Assembly (NCBI RefSeq): GCF_024752305.1
Contig: NZ_JANTHX010000004.1
Span: 1 to 64,000, forward strand
Length of the DNA stretch: 64,000 nucleotides
From: Protaetiibacter mangrovi
GTDB taxonomy: Bacteria; Actinomycetota; Actinomycetes; Actinomycetales; Microbacteriaceae
Direction: 5' to 3'
Both the position numbers and the translations under genes were made by a program. Positions 50,620 to 58,451 of the stretch are shown piece after piece (positions within the stretch are counted from its first letter, which is position 1; every line of letters begins with the position of its first letter). The notes under the pieces were generated by a model, which saw nothing but the letters and a program-made list of their open reading frames with translations, had not been told where the DNA came from and made no database searches.

Positions 50620-51903
50620 ATGCCCGCGATCGTGCTCGTCGGCGCCCAGTGGGGCGATGAAGGCAAGGGCAAGGCGACCGACCTGCTCGGCGACCGCGTC
50701 GACTACGTCGTCAAGTTCAACGGCGGCAACAACGCCGGCCACACCGTCGTGATCGGCGACCAGAAGTACGCGCTGCACCTGCTGCCCTCCGGCATCCTCA
50801 GCCCCGGCGTCGTACCGGTCATCGCCAACGGCGTCGTCGTCGACATCGAGGTGCTGTTCGACGAGCTCGAGGCGCTGAGCGCCCGCGGCGTCGACGTGTC
50901 GCGCCTGCTCATCTCGGCCAACGCGCACGTCATCACCGGCTACCACCGCACCCTCGACCGCGTCACCGAGCGCTTCCTCGGCAAGCGCCAGATCGGCACC
51001 ACCGGCCGCGGCATCGGTCCGGCGTACGCCGACAAGATCAACCGGGTCGGCATCCGGATGCAGGACCTCTTCGACGAGAACATCCTGCGGCAGAAGGTCG
51101 AAGGCGCCCTCGACCAGAAGAACCACCTGCTGCTGAAGGTCTACAACCGTCGCGCCATCTCGGTCGACGAGGTCGTCGACGACCTGCTCGGCTACGTCGA
51201 GCGGCTGCGCCCGATGGTCGCCGACACCGGCCTCGTGCTCAACCAGGCGCTCGACGCCGGCCAGACCGTGCTGTTCGAGGGCGGCCAGGCGACCATGCTC
51301 GACGTCGACCACGGCACCTACCCCTTCGTCACCAGCTCGAACGCCACGAGCGGCGGCGCGGCCACGGGATCCGGCGTCGCGCCCAACCGCTTCGACCGGG
51401 TCATCGCCGTCGTGAAGGCCTACACGACCCGCGTCGGCTCGGGGCCGTTCCCGACGGAGCTCTTCGACGAATCCGGCGAATTCCTGCGGTCCGCCGGCTT
51501 CGAGTTCGGCACCACCACGGGGCGCCCCCGCCGCACCGGCTGGTACGACGCCCCCATCGCGCGCTACGCGGCCCGCATCAACGGCGTCACCGACTTCGTG
51601 CTCACCAAGCTCGACGTGCTCACCGGCCTCGAGCGCATCCCGGTCTGCGTCGCCTACGACGTCGACGGCACCCGCTTCGACGAGGTGCCGGTGAACCAGT
51701 CCGACTTCCACCACGCGACCCCGATCTACGAGGAGCTGCCCGGCTGGTCGGAGGACATCACCGGCGCCCGCAGCTTCACGGACCTCCCCAAGGCCGCGCA
51801 GGACTACGTGCTCGCCCTCGAGCAGATGTCCGGATCGCGCATGTCGGCGATCGGCGTCGGCCCCGGCCGCGACGCGATCGTCGTGCGCCACGACCTGCTC
51901 TGA
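50620..51903 (+). CDS. purA: Adenylosuccinate synthetase
   Basis: GTP-dependent joining of IMP and aspartate, first step to AMP, in the cytosol. 427 residues, full length. GTP loop GDEGKGK near residue 12, [32 protein letters not shown] and the C-terminal GVGPGRDA are conserved. ATG chosen because it starts the canonical [18 protein letters not shown] and has AAGGGAGA 8 nt upstream. Followed by a 525-bp gene-free stretch. Confidence 0.97.
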   Translation: MPAIVLVGAQWGDEGKGKATDLLGDRVDYVVKFNGGNNAGHTVVIGDQKYALHLLPSGILSPGVVPVIANGVVVDIEVLFDELEALSARGVDVSRLLISANAHVITGYHRTLDRVTERFLGKRQIGTTGRGIGPAYADKINRVGIRMQDLFDENILRQKVEGALDQKNHLLLKVYNRRAISVDEVVDDLLGYVERLRPMVADTGLVLNQALDAGQTVLFEGGQATMLDVDHGTYPFVTSSNATSGGAATGSGVAPNRFDRVIAVVKAYTTRVGSGPFPTELFDESGEFLRSAGFEFGTTTGRPRRTGWYDAPIARYAARINGVTDFVLTKLDVLTGLERIPVCVAYDVDGTRFDEVPVNQSDFHHATPIYEELPGWSEDITGARSFTDLPKAAQDYVLALEQMSGSRMSAIGVGPGRDAIVVRHDLL

Positions 51904-51923
51904 TCTTGTCTTGCGCCGCGATA

Positions 51924-52120
51924 ATCCGCGGCGCCGGCCGAGAAACGCCACGAGCGCGGTCGCGGCGTTTCTCGAGTGCCGACACAGCCGAGTGCCTGCC
52001 TGATCCGCGGCCTGCGCCGGATTCGGGCACGAGCGCGGTCGCGCCCGAATCCGAGTGCGCACACAGTCGCGTGTCGCGATGATCCGCGGCGCCGGCCGAG
52101 AAACGCCACGAGCGCGGTCG
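51924..52120. repeat. Tandem hairpin units with identical loop and different stems
   Basis: Three units each begin ATCCGCGG (51924, 51993, 52082). Unit 1: 11-bp stem 51939-51949/51964-51974 (CGAGAAACGCC). Unit 2: 11-bp stem 52018-52028/52043-52053 (CGGATTCGGGC). Both enclose ACGAGCGCGGTCGC and are followed by AGTGC, 2 nt, ACACAG. Unit 3 has the unit-1 left arm (52097-52107) and 13 nt of the loop, then stops at 52120. Confidence 0.85.
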
Positions 52121-52128
52121 ACCTCGGC

Positions 52129-52208
52129 AGAAATGCAGGAGATCCTCGTGGTCGGGTCCGGGTCGTCCGGAATCCCCTGCCGCGCCATCCGATTTCTCCT
52201 GCATTTCT
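52129..52208. repeat. Long inverted repeat, copy 1
   Basis: AGAAATGCAGGAGA (52129-52142) pairs exactly with 52195-52208; a small TCCGG/CCGGA hairpin (52157-52171) lies inside. Starts 8 nt after the truncated third hairpin unit. Confidence 0.8.
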
Positions 52209-52221
52209 GGCGGTGACGGGT

Positions 52222-52250
52222 CCTCGAGGGCGGCTGCGGCACCCTCGAGG
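52222..52250. repeat. Hairpin between the two long inverted repeats
   Basis: CCTCGAGGG (52222-52230) and CCCTCGAGG (52242-52250), 11-nt loop. Confidence 0.6.
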
Positions 52251-52278
52251 CGGGCCGGCATCCCGATCGACCGACCTC

Positions 52279-52358
52279 AGAAATGCAGGAGATCCGTCGG
52301 GTGGAGGCCCGCCGCGTGCCGGCCGACCGGCACCTCGCAGAGGATCTCCTGCATTTCT
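52279..52358. repeat. Long inverted repeat, copy 2
   Basis: AGAAATGCAGGAGATCC (52279-52295) pairs exactly over 17 bp with 52342-52358; GTGCCGG/CCGGCAC (52316-52333) forms an inner hairpin. Same total length (80 nt) and arm sequence as copy 1, but unrelated interior. Confidence 0.8.
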
Positions 52359-52428
52359 GGGGGTGGTGGGAGGCGGAAGGGGCGAGGCCGTGGGCGCGAG
52401 GCGGGAGGGGTGAGGCGGAGGCCGGGGG

Positions 52429-53886
52429 CTACCGCTCGGGCACGTGCAGGCGGGCGAGGAAGCGCTCGGTACCGCGTGGGATGCGGCGGGCGTCGAGGCG
52501 CGACACCAGCACCATCACGGCCGTCGCGAGCGGCACGGTCCAGGCGGCCGGCTGGTCGATGAGCGCCCCCGCGAGCCCGCCGTCGGGCCCGATCCAGCCG
52601 AACAGGATGGCGCTGCCGCACGCCACCGCACCGGTCGCCATCCCCGCGACCGCGCCGCGGGCCGTCAGCCCCCGCCACCAGATGCCGAGCAGCAGGGCGG
52701 GGCACAGCGTGGACGCGGTGAACGCGAAGACGAGCCCCACCGATCCGGCGAGCCCCGCCGAGTCCGTGAGCCCCGCGACCACGAGCGGCACCACGACCGA
52801 CAGCGCCGCGGCGATCCGGAAGCCGCGCACCGATCCGGCGAACAGCTCCTGCGACACGACGCCCGCGAGCGACACGACGAGCCCCGAGGAGGTCGACAGG
52901 AACGCCCCGAAGGCGCCCGCGATCACAAGCGCCGTCACCGCCTCCGCCCAGGGCGACGGCAGCACCGCCGAGGGCAGGAGCAGCAGCAGGGCGTCCGGAT
53001 CGTCGGCCGCGAGCTCGGGCATGAAGAGGCGCCCGAGCATCCCGATCGCGACCGGGAACAGGTAGAAGACGCTCAGCAGGCACAGCACGATGAGCGTCGT
53101 TCGACGCGCGGCCGTGCCGTCGGGGTTGGTGTAGAACCGCACGAGCACGTGCGGCAGCCCGAGGGTTCCGAGCAGCAGCGCGAGCAGCAGTGACACCGAG
53201 CGGTACACGACGTCGGGGTCGGCGATCGAGAAGGTCGGGAAGGCCCCGGCGATCGCCTCCCCGAGGGCGGGCCGGGTGCCCGGATGCAGCAGCAGCACGA
53301 AGACGACCGGCGCCGCGACGGCGGTGAGCTTCAGCCAGTACTGGAACGCCTGCACGAAGGTGATGGACCGCATCCCGCCGGCCGCCACGACCACGCCGAC
53401 GATCACGGCGACGCCGACCGCGCCCACCCAGCGCGGCAGGCCCGTCGTGATGCCGACGGTGAGCGCCGCGCCCTGCAGCTGCGGCACGATGTACAACCAC
53501 CCGATGAGGATCACGAGCACCGAGGTCAGCCGCCGCACCGTACGCGACTCGAGGCGCGCCTCGGTGAAGTCCGGCACCGTGTAGGCCCCCGATCGCCGAA
53601 GCGGTGCGGCCACGAACAGCAGCAGCATGAGGTAGCCGGCGGTGTAGCCGATCGGGAACCAGAGCGCCCGCTCGCCCTGCAGCAGGATGAGGCCCGCCAC
53701 CCCGAGCACGCTCGCCGCCGACAGGTACTCGCCGCCGATCGCGGACGCGTTGAGCCAGGGCCGCACGGTGCGGCTGGCGACGTAGAAGTCGCTGGTCGTG
53801 CGCGAGACGCGCACCCCGAAGAAGCCGATGAGCACCGTGATGACGGTGACGACCGCGATCGAGGCGTAGCCGAGCGCCGGCGTCAT
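52429..53886 (-). CDS. Sodium:solute symporter (ActP/MctP-type), copy 1
   Basis: Membrane carrier of 485 residues with about 13 helices. SRTTSDFYVASRTVRPWLNA and GGEYLSAASVLGVAGL are the SSS-family signature of acetate/monocarboxylate symporters; LGLPHVLVRFYTNPDGTAAR is the conserved central loop. Last gene of the LytS-LytTR operon; its ATG overlaps the small partner's stop. Paralogous to the divergent carrier at 56717-58306. Probably takes up a short carboxylate; substrate unproven. Confidence 0.9.
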   Translation of the reverse strand: MTPALGYASIAVVTVITVLIGFFGVRVSRTTSDFYVASRTVRPWLNASAIGGEYLSAASVLGVAGLILLQGERALWFPIGYTAGYLMLLLFVAAPLRRSGAYTVPDFTEARLESRTVRRLTSVLVILIGWLYIVPQLQGAALTVGITTGLPRWVGAVGVAVIVGVVVAAGGMRSITFVQAFQYWLKLTAVAAPVVFVLLLHPGTRPALGEAIAGAFPTFSIADPDVVYRSVSLLLALLLGTLGLPHVLVRFYTNPDGTAARRTTLIVLCLLSVFYLFPVAIGMLGRLFMPELAADDPDALLLLLPSAVLPSPWAEAVTALVIAGAFGAFLSTSSGLVVSLAGVVSQELFAGSVRGFRIAAALSVVVPLVVAGLTDSAGLAGSVGLVFAFTASTLCPALLLGIWWRGLTARGAVAGMATGAVACGSAILFGWIGPDGGLAGALIDQPAAWTVPLATAVMVLVSRLDARRIPRGTERFLARLHVPER

Positions 53887-54260
53887 GCGTCGTCCGCGAG
53901 CGAGCGGTACCGAGACTCGTTGCGGGCCGAGGTGCGCACGTACAACGCGGCGATCGCGATGAGCACCGGGAAGAGACCGGCGCCCAGCACGATCCACGAC
54001 ACCGGCACCCCGGCGACGGATGCGGCGTCGAGCTCCGGCACGAGCGCGAAGGTGAGCGGAACGGCGATGAGCACCGCGATGAAGGCGACGGCGCAGACGA
54101 TCGCGAGGCGCAGCTGCGAGCGGATGAGCGAGCGCACGTAGAGCCCGGCGGGGTCGCCGCCGACGGCCCCGCTCGGGGGGCGCGTCCCCGCATCCGGATG
54201 CCGTGGAGCCGTCACCCGCACCCGCGGCCGCGGCGGATCCGCGGGGGCGTCGGCGCTCAT
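53883..54260 (-). CDS. Small two-helix partner of the symporter (DUF485-like)
   Basis: 125 residues: Pro/Arg-rich head, then two transmembrane helices (LAIVCAVAFIAVLIAVPLTF; WIVLGAGLFPVLIAIAALYV) and a charged tail. Position and layout match the DUF485 proteins encoded with acetate symporters, though sequence similarity to the copy at 56370 is low. ATGA overlaps on both sides tie it to the response regulator and the symporter. Confidence 0.75.
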   Translation of the reverse strand: MSADAPADPPRPRVRVTAPRHPDAGTRPPSGAVGGDPAGLYVRSLIRSQLRLAIVCAVAFIAVLIAVPLTFALVPELDAASVAGVPVSWIVLGAGLFPVLIAIAALYVRTSARNESRYRSLADDA

Positions 54261-55003
54261 CCGCGAGCCCGCAGCCGGCGGGCGTCGAGCGCTTCGCGCA
54301 GGGCCGGCTGCAGCCGACGCGACACGGGCAGCTCGGCCTGGCCGATCGTGACCGTGGCGTGCCCGGGACCGCCGCGCATCCGGGTGACGTGGTCGAGGTG
54401 CACGAGGTAGGAGCGGTGCACCCGGATGAACCCGGCCTCCGCCCACTGCCGCTCGAGATCCGAGAGGGGGATGCGCACAAGGTAGCTCGACTCGTCGGTG
54501 TGCAGCCGGGCGTAGTCGCCCTGCGCCTGCACGTAGCGCACGTCGTCGCGGCGGATCATGCGCGTGGTGCCGCCGAGGGTCACGGTGACGAGCTCGGGGC
54601 GCGGCACGGGGCCCGTCGCGGGCGCGGTGCGCATGCCGTCGAGCACCCGGTCGAGAGTGCGCGCGAGGCGTTCGAGGCGCACCGGCTTCAGCAGGTAGTC
54701 GACGGCCGCGAACTCGAAGGCCTCGAGGGCCTGATCCTCGTCGGCCGTCACGAACACGAGCGCCGGGCGGTGCTCGAAGCGGCCGAGAGCCCGTGCGAGG
54801 TCGAACCCCGAGAGCCCCGGCATGTGGATGTCGAGGAACGCGGCGTCGACGGTCTGCTCGGACAGCAGGCGCACCGCCTCGGCACCGGACGCGGCGCGAT
54901 GCACCGCCGCGACCCGGGGATCCTCGCCGAGCAGGTAGGCGAGCTCGTCGAGGGCGGGCGGCTCGTCGTCGGCGATGAGCACGCTGATCGGGTGGTCGGT
55001 CAT
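54257..55003 (-). CDS. LytTR response regulator
   Basis: 248 residues. Receiver domain with acidic pair DDE near the start, phospho-acceptor Asp58 (FLDIHMPG), Thr (FVTAD) and Lys (YLLKPV); then a LytTR DNA-binding domain from about 140 (RRDDVRYVQAQGDYARLHT; FIRVHRSYLVHL). LytTR proteins bind direct repeats. Coupled to the kinase (ATGA) and to the small symporter partner, so it most likely controls the symporters. Confidence 0.93.
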   Translation of the reverse strand: MTDHPISVLIADDEPPALDELAYLLGEDPRVAAVHRAASGAEAVRLLSEQTVDAAFLDIHMPGLSGFDLARALGRFEHRPALVFVTADEDQALEAFEFAAVDYLLKPVRLERLARTLDRVLDGMRTAPATGPVPRPELVTVTLGGTTRMIRRDDVRYVQAQGDYARLHTDESSYLVRIPLSDLERQWAEAGFIRVHRSYLVHLDHVTRMRGGPGHATVTIGQAELPVSRRLQPALREALDARRLRARG

Positions 55004-56193
55004 CCGGCGAGCCGCTCCTCTCCCGCGCGCAGCGGCTGCGACTTCGGTACCCGCATGGTCACGAGCGTGCCCGCGCCCACGTTGGTCTCGACGACGAGGC
55101 CGAAGTCCTCGCCGTACACCTGTCGCAGCCGGGTGTCGACGTTGCGCAGGCCCACGTGCTCGCCGCCCGCGCGCCCGGCGAGCACGTCGCGGGCGAGGTC
55201 GGGGTCGATGCCCACCCCGTCGTCCTCGACCGTGATCAACGCGCAGGCGCCCGCATCGCTCGCGGTGATCGTGACCCGGCCCCCGCGCTCGGTCGACTCC
55301 AGGCCGTGGCGCACGGCGTTCTCGACGAGCGGTTGCACGGAGAGGAACGGGATGACGGTGGCCAGCAGTTCGGGCGCGATCTGCAGGGTCACGTCGAGGC
55401 GGTCGCCGAAGCGCGCCCGCTCGAGGCGCAGGTAGCCGTCGACGCTGCGCAGCTCCTCCGCCACGGTCGTGAAGTCGCCGTGCCGCCGGAACGAGTAGCG
55501 GGTGAAGTCGGCGAACTCGACGACGAGCTCGCGCGCCTTCGCGGGGTCGGTGTGGATGAACGAGGCGATCGCGGTCAGCGCGTTGTAGATGAAGTGGGGG
55601 CTGATCTGCGCGCGCAGCGCCTTCACCTCGGCTTCGGCGAGCGCCGCCCGTGAGGCGTCGAGCTCGGCGAGCTCGAGCTGCGTCGACACCCAGCGCGCGG
55701 CCTCGCCGGTGGCCCGCACCAGTCCGGGTCGCGCCGTGCGGGCGAAGGCGACGAGGGTGCCCGCCCGCACCCCGCTGCGCAGGATCGGCGCCGAGACCGC
55801 GTCCACCGCATCCCGACCCTGGCCGACGATCGACCGGTGCAGCTGCGGCTTCGGGCCGCTGCGGGTGGCGATGGCCTGCGCGGCGGCGCCGCGGAACGCA
55901 TCCGGTCCGTCGACCGCGAGTACGCCCTCGACGCCCGCGATGGCGAGTCCCTCGCAGTCGAGCATGGCCCGCAGGTCGCGCGCGGCACGGGTCGTGTCGC
56001 CGGCCTCGAGCCCCGCCCGCAGGTGCTCGGCCGCCCGGGTGGCGAGGTGCAGGGTCGTGAACCGTGCGCGCTCGGCCTCGGTTCCGAGTTCGCCCTGGCC
56101 GCGGGCGAATCGGCGCGCGACGAGGAACCCCGCCACCGCGAGCAGCGCGACGGCTGCCACGATCGCGAGGCCGCTCATCAGCGACTCGGCCAT
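55000..56193 (-). CDS. LytS-type sensor histidine kinase
   Basis: 397 residues from the ATG at 56191-56193. One N-terminal transmembrane helix, a GAF-like sensor region (about 45-165), then the His_kinase box ALRAQISPHFIYNALTAI with the phospho-histidine in HFIYN, and an HATPase domain (PLVENAVRHGLE; DDGVGID; GLRNVDTRLRQVYG). The ATG is preferred because TAAGGT lies 7 nt upstream; a GTG at 56202 is in frame. Partner of the LytTR regulator. Signal probably intracellular or membrane-borne, as there is only one helix. Confidence 0.92.
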   Translation of the reverse strand: MAESLMSGLAIVAAVALLAVAGFLVARRFARGQGELGTEAERARFTTLHLATRAAEHLRAGLEAGDTTRAARDLRAMLDCEGLAIAGVEGVLAVDGPDAFRGAAAQAIATRSGPKPQLHRSIVGQGRDAVDAVSAPILRSGVRAGTLVAFARTARPGLVRATGEAARWVSTQLELAELDASRAALAEAEVKALRAQISPHFIYNALTAIASFIHTDPAKARELVVEFADFTRYSFRRHGDFTTVAEELRSVDGYLRLERARFGDRLDVTLQIAPELLATVIPFLSVQPLVENAVRHGLESTERGGRVTITASDAGACALITVEDDGVGIDPDLARDVLAGRAGGEHVGLRNVDTRLRQVYGEDFGLVVETNVGAGTLVTMRVPKSQPLRAGEERLAG

Positions 56194-56369
56194 GTGTGAC
56201 ACCTTAAGCGCTCGCTCATCGTCGGCACAGCGCCGCTCGTCGCACGCTCACCGCCGCCGGGCGACGACGAGCGGTGCGGGGGCGCGCCGTCGGGGGTGAG
56301 GTCCCAGAGTGATGCGCAATCACGTCGAGACGGGCGCGCGACGGTGCGTGCCCGGGATGAGGAGAGATG
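56194..56369. promoter_or_regulatory. Divergent control region between kinase and second symporter operon
   Basis: Contains the kinase -10 box TAAGGT (minus strand, 56201-56206) and spaced direct copies GCTCATCGTCG (56213-56223) and GCTCGTCG (56234-56241). LytTR regulators bind such direct repeats, so these are candidate sites, but the match is weak. Confidence 0.35.
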
Positions 56370-56717
56370 ATGGGCGACGAAGCCCCCACCTCGATCGCGG
56401 AGCCGGAGGTCGACTTCGTCGGCATCCAGCACTCCGAGCGCTTCCAGAACCTGAAGAAGCGGCATCGATCGTTCGTTTTCCCCGTGCTGACCCTGGCGCT
56501 GCTGTGGTACTTCGCGTACGTGCTGCTCGCCGGGTACGCACCCGACTTCATGGCGACGCCCGTCTTCGGCGCCGTCAACGTCGGACTGCTGATCGGACTC
56601 GGACAGGTCGCCACGACCTTCATCGTGACGATGGTCTACGTCTGGTACGCCAACAAGAAGCTCGACCCGATCGCGGAGGAGATCCGCGACGACGCGACGA
56701 AGGGTGAGGTGCGCTGA
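56370..56717 (+). CDS. DUF485 family small subunit of a symporter
   Basis: 115 residues with two transmembrane helices. HSERFQNLKKRHRSFVFPV, then FAYVLLAGYAPDFMATPVFG and YVWYANKKLDPIAEEIR, are classic DUF485 features. The second of two adjacent ATGs is chosen because GAGGAG lies 6 nt upstream. Coupled to the symporter by TGATG. Confidence 0.9.
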   Translation: MGDEAPTSIAEPEVDFVGIQHSERFQNLKKRHRSFVFPVLTLALLWYFAYVLLAGYAPDFMATPVFGAVNVGLLIGLGQVATTFIVTMVYVWYANKKLDPIAEEIRDDATKGEVR

Positions 56718-58306
56718 TGGACACCACGGTCGGCAACCCGATCCTCAACATCGCCATCTTCGGCGGCTTCGTGCTCGTGACGCTCATCATCGTGTTCCGG
56801 GCGAGCCGCAACAACAAGACGGCGGCCGACTACTACGCGGCCGGGCGCTCGTTCTCGGGTCCGCAGAACGGCACCGCGATCGCGGGCGACTACCTCTCCG
56901 CGGCGTCGTTCCTCGGCATCTGCGGGGCGATCGCGCTCAACGGCTACGACGGGTTCCTCTACTCGATCGGCTTCCTCGTGGCCTGGCTCGTCGCGCTGCT
57001 GCTCGTCGCCGAGCTGCTGCGCAACACCGGGCGCTTCACGATGGCCGACGTGCTGTCGTTCCGCCTCAAGCAGCGTCCGGTGCGCATCGCGGCGGCCACC
57101 ACGACCCTCGTGGTGTGCTTCTTCTACCTGCTCGCCCAGATGTCCGGCGCCGGCGGTCTCGTCTCGCTGCTGCTCGGCATCCCCGACAAGCTCGGCCAGG
57201 GCATCGTCATCGCCGTGGTGGGCGCGCTCATGATCATCTACGTGCTCGTGGGCGGTATGAAGGGCACCACCTGGGTGCAGATCGTGAAGGCGTTCCTGCT
57301 GATCGTGGGCGCCGGTGTCATGACGATCTGGGTGCTCGCGCTGAACGGCTTCAACCTGTCGACGCTGCTCGAGCACGCCGTGCAGACGGCCGGCACCGCC
57401 GACATCCTGGCCCCGGGCAAGAAGTACGGGGTGTCGGATGTGACGCGCCTCGACTTCCTGTCGCTCGGCCTGGCGCTCGTGCTCGGTACGGCGGCCCTGC
57501 CGCACGTGCTGATGCGCTTCTACACGGTGCCGACGGCGAAGGAGGCCCGGCGCAGCGTCGTCTGGGCGATCTGGCTCATCGGCATCTTCTACCTGTTCAC
57601 GCTCGTGCTCGGCTACGGTGCGGCGGCCCTCATCGGGCCGGAGGCGATCGCGGCAGCGCCCGGCGGCGCCAACTCGGCAGCTCCGCTGCTCGCCTTCGCG
57701 CTCGGTGGACCGGTGCTGCTGGGGTTGATCTCGGCGATCGCGTTCGCGACGATCCTCGCGGTGGTGGCGGGGCTCACGATCGCGGCCGCGGCCTCCTTCG
57801 CGCACGACATCTACGCGAGCGTCTGGAAGAAGGGCAAGGCGGAGCCGGGCTCGGAGGTCAAGGTCGCGCGTCGCACGGTGGTCGTGATCGGTCTCGTGGC
57901 GATCGCGGGCGGCATCCTCGCGAACGGTCAGAACGTGGCGTTCCTCGTGGCGCTCGCGTTCGCGGTGGCCGCCGCGGCGAACCTGCCGACGATCGTCTAC
58001 TCGCTGTTCTGGAAGCGCTTCAACACGCGCGGCGCACTCTGGAGCATGTACACGGGCCTCGTCTCGTCGATCCTGCTCATCGTGTTCTCGCCCGTCGTGT
58101 CGGGCGGTCCCACCGCGATGATCCCGGTGGCCGACTTCGACGTCTTCCCGCTGTCGAATCCGGGCATCATCTCGATCCCGCTCGCCTTCCTGGTGGGGTG
58201 GATCGCGACGCTCACGCAGCGCACACCGGAGGATCCGGCGAAGCAGTCCGAGATGGAGGTGCGCTCGCTCACCGGCATCGGCGCCGAGGGGGCGACCCAG
58301 CACTGA
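56717..58306 (+). CDS. Cation/acetate symporter (ActP-like), copy 2
   Basis: Membrane protein of 529 residues with about 13 helices. KTAADYYAAGRSFSGPQNG and AGDYLSAASFLGICGA form the SSS acetate-permease signature; ALPHVLMRFYTVPTAKEAR is the central loop. Together with DUF485 it forms the usual two-gene carrier. Divergent from the kinase gene; probably controlled by that system. A 10-bp stem hairpin (58312-58321/58337-58346) follows and probably ends the message. Confidence 0.94.
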   Translation: MDTTVGNPILNIAIFGGFVLVTLIIVFRASRNNKTAADYYAAGRSFSGPQNGTAIAGDYLSAASFLGICGAIALNGYDGFLYSIGFLVAWLVALLLVAELLRNTGRFTMADVLSFRLKQRPVRIAAATTTLVVCFFYLLAQMSGAGGLVSLLLGIPDKLGQGIVIAVVGALMIIYVLVGGMKGTTWVQIVKAFLLIVGAGVMTIWVLALNGFNLSTLLEHAVQTAGTADILAPGKKYGVSDVTRLDFLSLGLALVLGTAALPHVLMRFYTVPTAKEARRSVVWAIWLIGIFYLFTLVLGYGAAALIGPEAIAAAPGGANSAAPLLAFALGGPVLLGLISAIAFATILAVVAGLTIAAAASFAHDIYASVWKKGKAEPGSEVKVARRTVVVIGLVAIAGGILANGQNVAFLVALAFAVAAAANLPTIVYSLFWKRFNTRGALWSMYTGLVSSILLIVFSPVVSGGPTAMIPVADFDVFPLSNPGIISIPLAFLVGWIATLTQRTPEDPAKQSEMEVRSLTGIGAEGATQH

Positions 58307-58311
58307 GACCC

Positions 58312-58346
58312 GGGGCGCGCGTGGTCGTGCCTGACGCGCGCGCCCC
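58312..58346 (+). terminator. GC-rich hairpin after the symporter gene
   Basis: GGGGCGCGCG (58312-58321) pairs with CGCGCGCCCC (58337-58346), 15-nt loop, 5 nt after the stop; no T-run. Confidence 0.6.
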
Positions 58347-58355
58347 GTACGTCGT

Positions 58356-58389
58356 CCGGGTGGTCGTAGACATGTCTATGGCCACCCGG
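58356..58389. repeat. Intergenic repeat B: GACATGTC palindrome in a 34-bp dyad
   Basis: Perfect palindrome TAGACATGTCTA (58367-58378) flanked, across 3 nt on each side, by the inverted arms CCGGGTGG (58356-58363) and CCACCCGG (58382-58389). GGTGTCC follows at 58403-58409, as in copies A and C. Confidence 0.7.
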
Positions 58390-58439
58390 ACTCTGCTGTG
58401 CGGGTGTCCATCGGTCGCCGCCGCTGTCCGCCGGCCTCG

Positions 58440-58445
58440 TACCAT
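58440..58445 (+). promoter_or_regulatory. -10 box of the GNAT gene
   Basis: TACCAT, 6 nt before the GTG at 58452. Confidence 0.45.
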
Positions 58446-58451
58446 GGGGGC

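Larger units (their letters stand above)
51904..52428. other. Gene-free stretch made of hairpins and inverted repeats
   Basis: Lies between convergent purA and a sodium:solute symporter. No credible gene is seen on either strand. It holds tandem hairpin units with a shared loop (51924-52120), two long inverted repeats with AGAAATGCAGGAGATCC arms (52129-52208, 52279-52358) and a CCTCGAGGG hairpin (52222-52250). The last 70 nt (52359-52428) are GA-rich with nothing recognisable. Confidence 0.85.

Noticed and set aside
51924-52120. Integron attC-like or REP/RAYT element
   Set aside because: No RYYYAAC-type core sites, no integrase, no GTAG-type REP foot and no Y1 transposase in the window.
51924-52358. 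Possible CRISPR array
   Set aside because: Units are hairpins with variable stems and spacing (69 and 89 nt), no constant repeat with unique spacers, and no cas genes.
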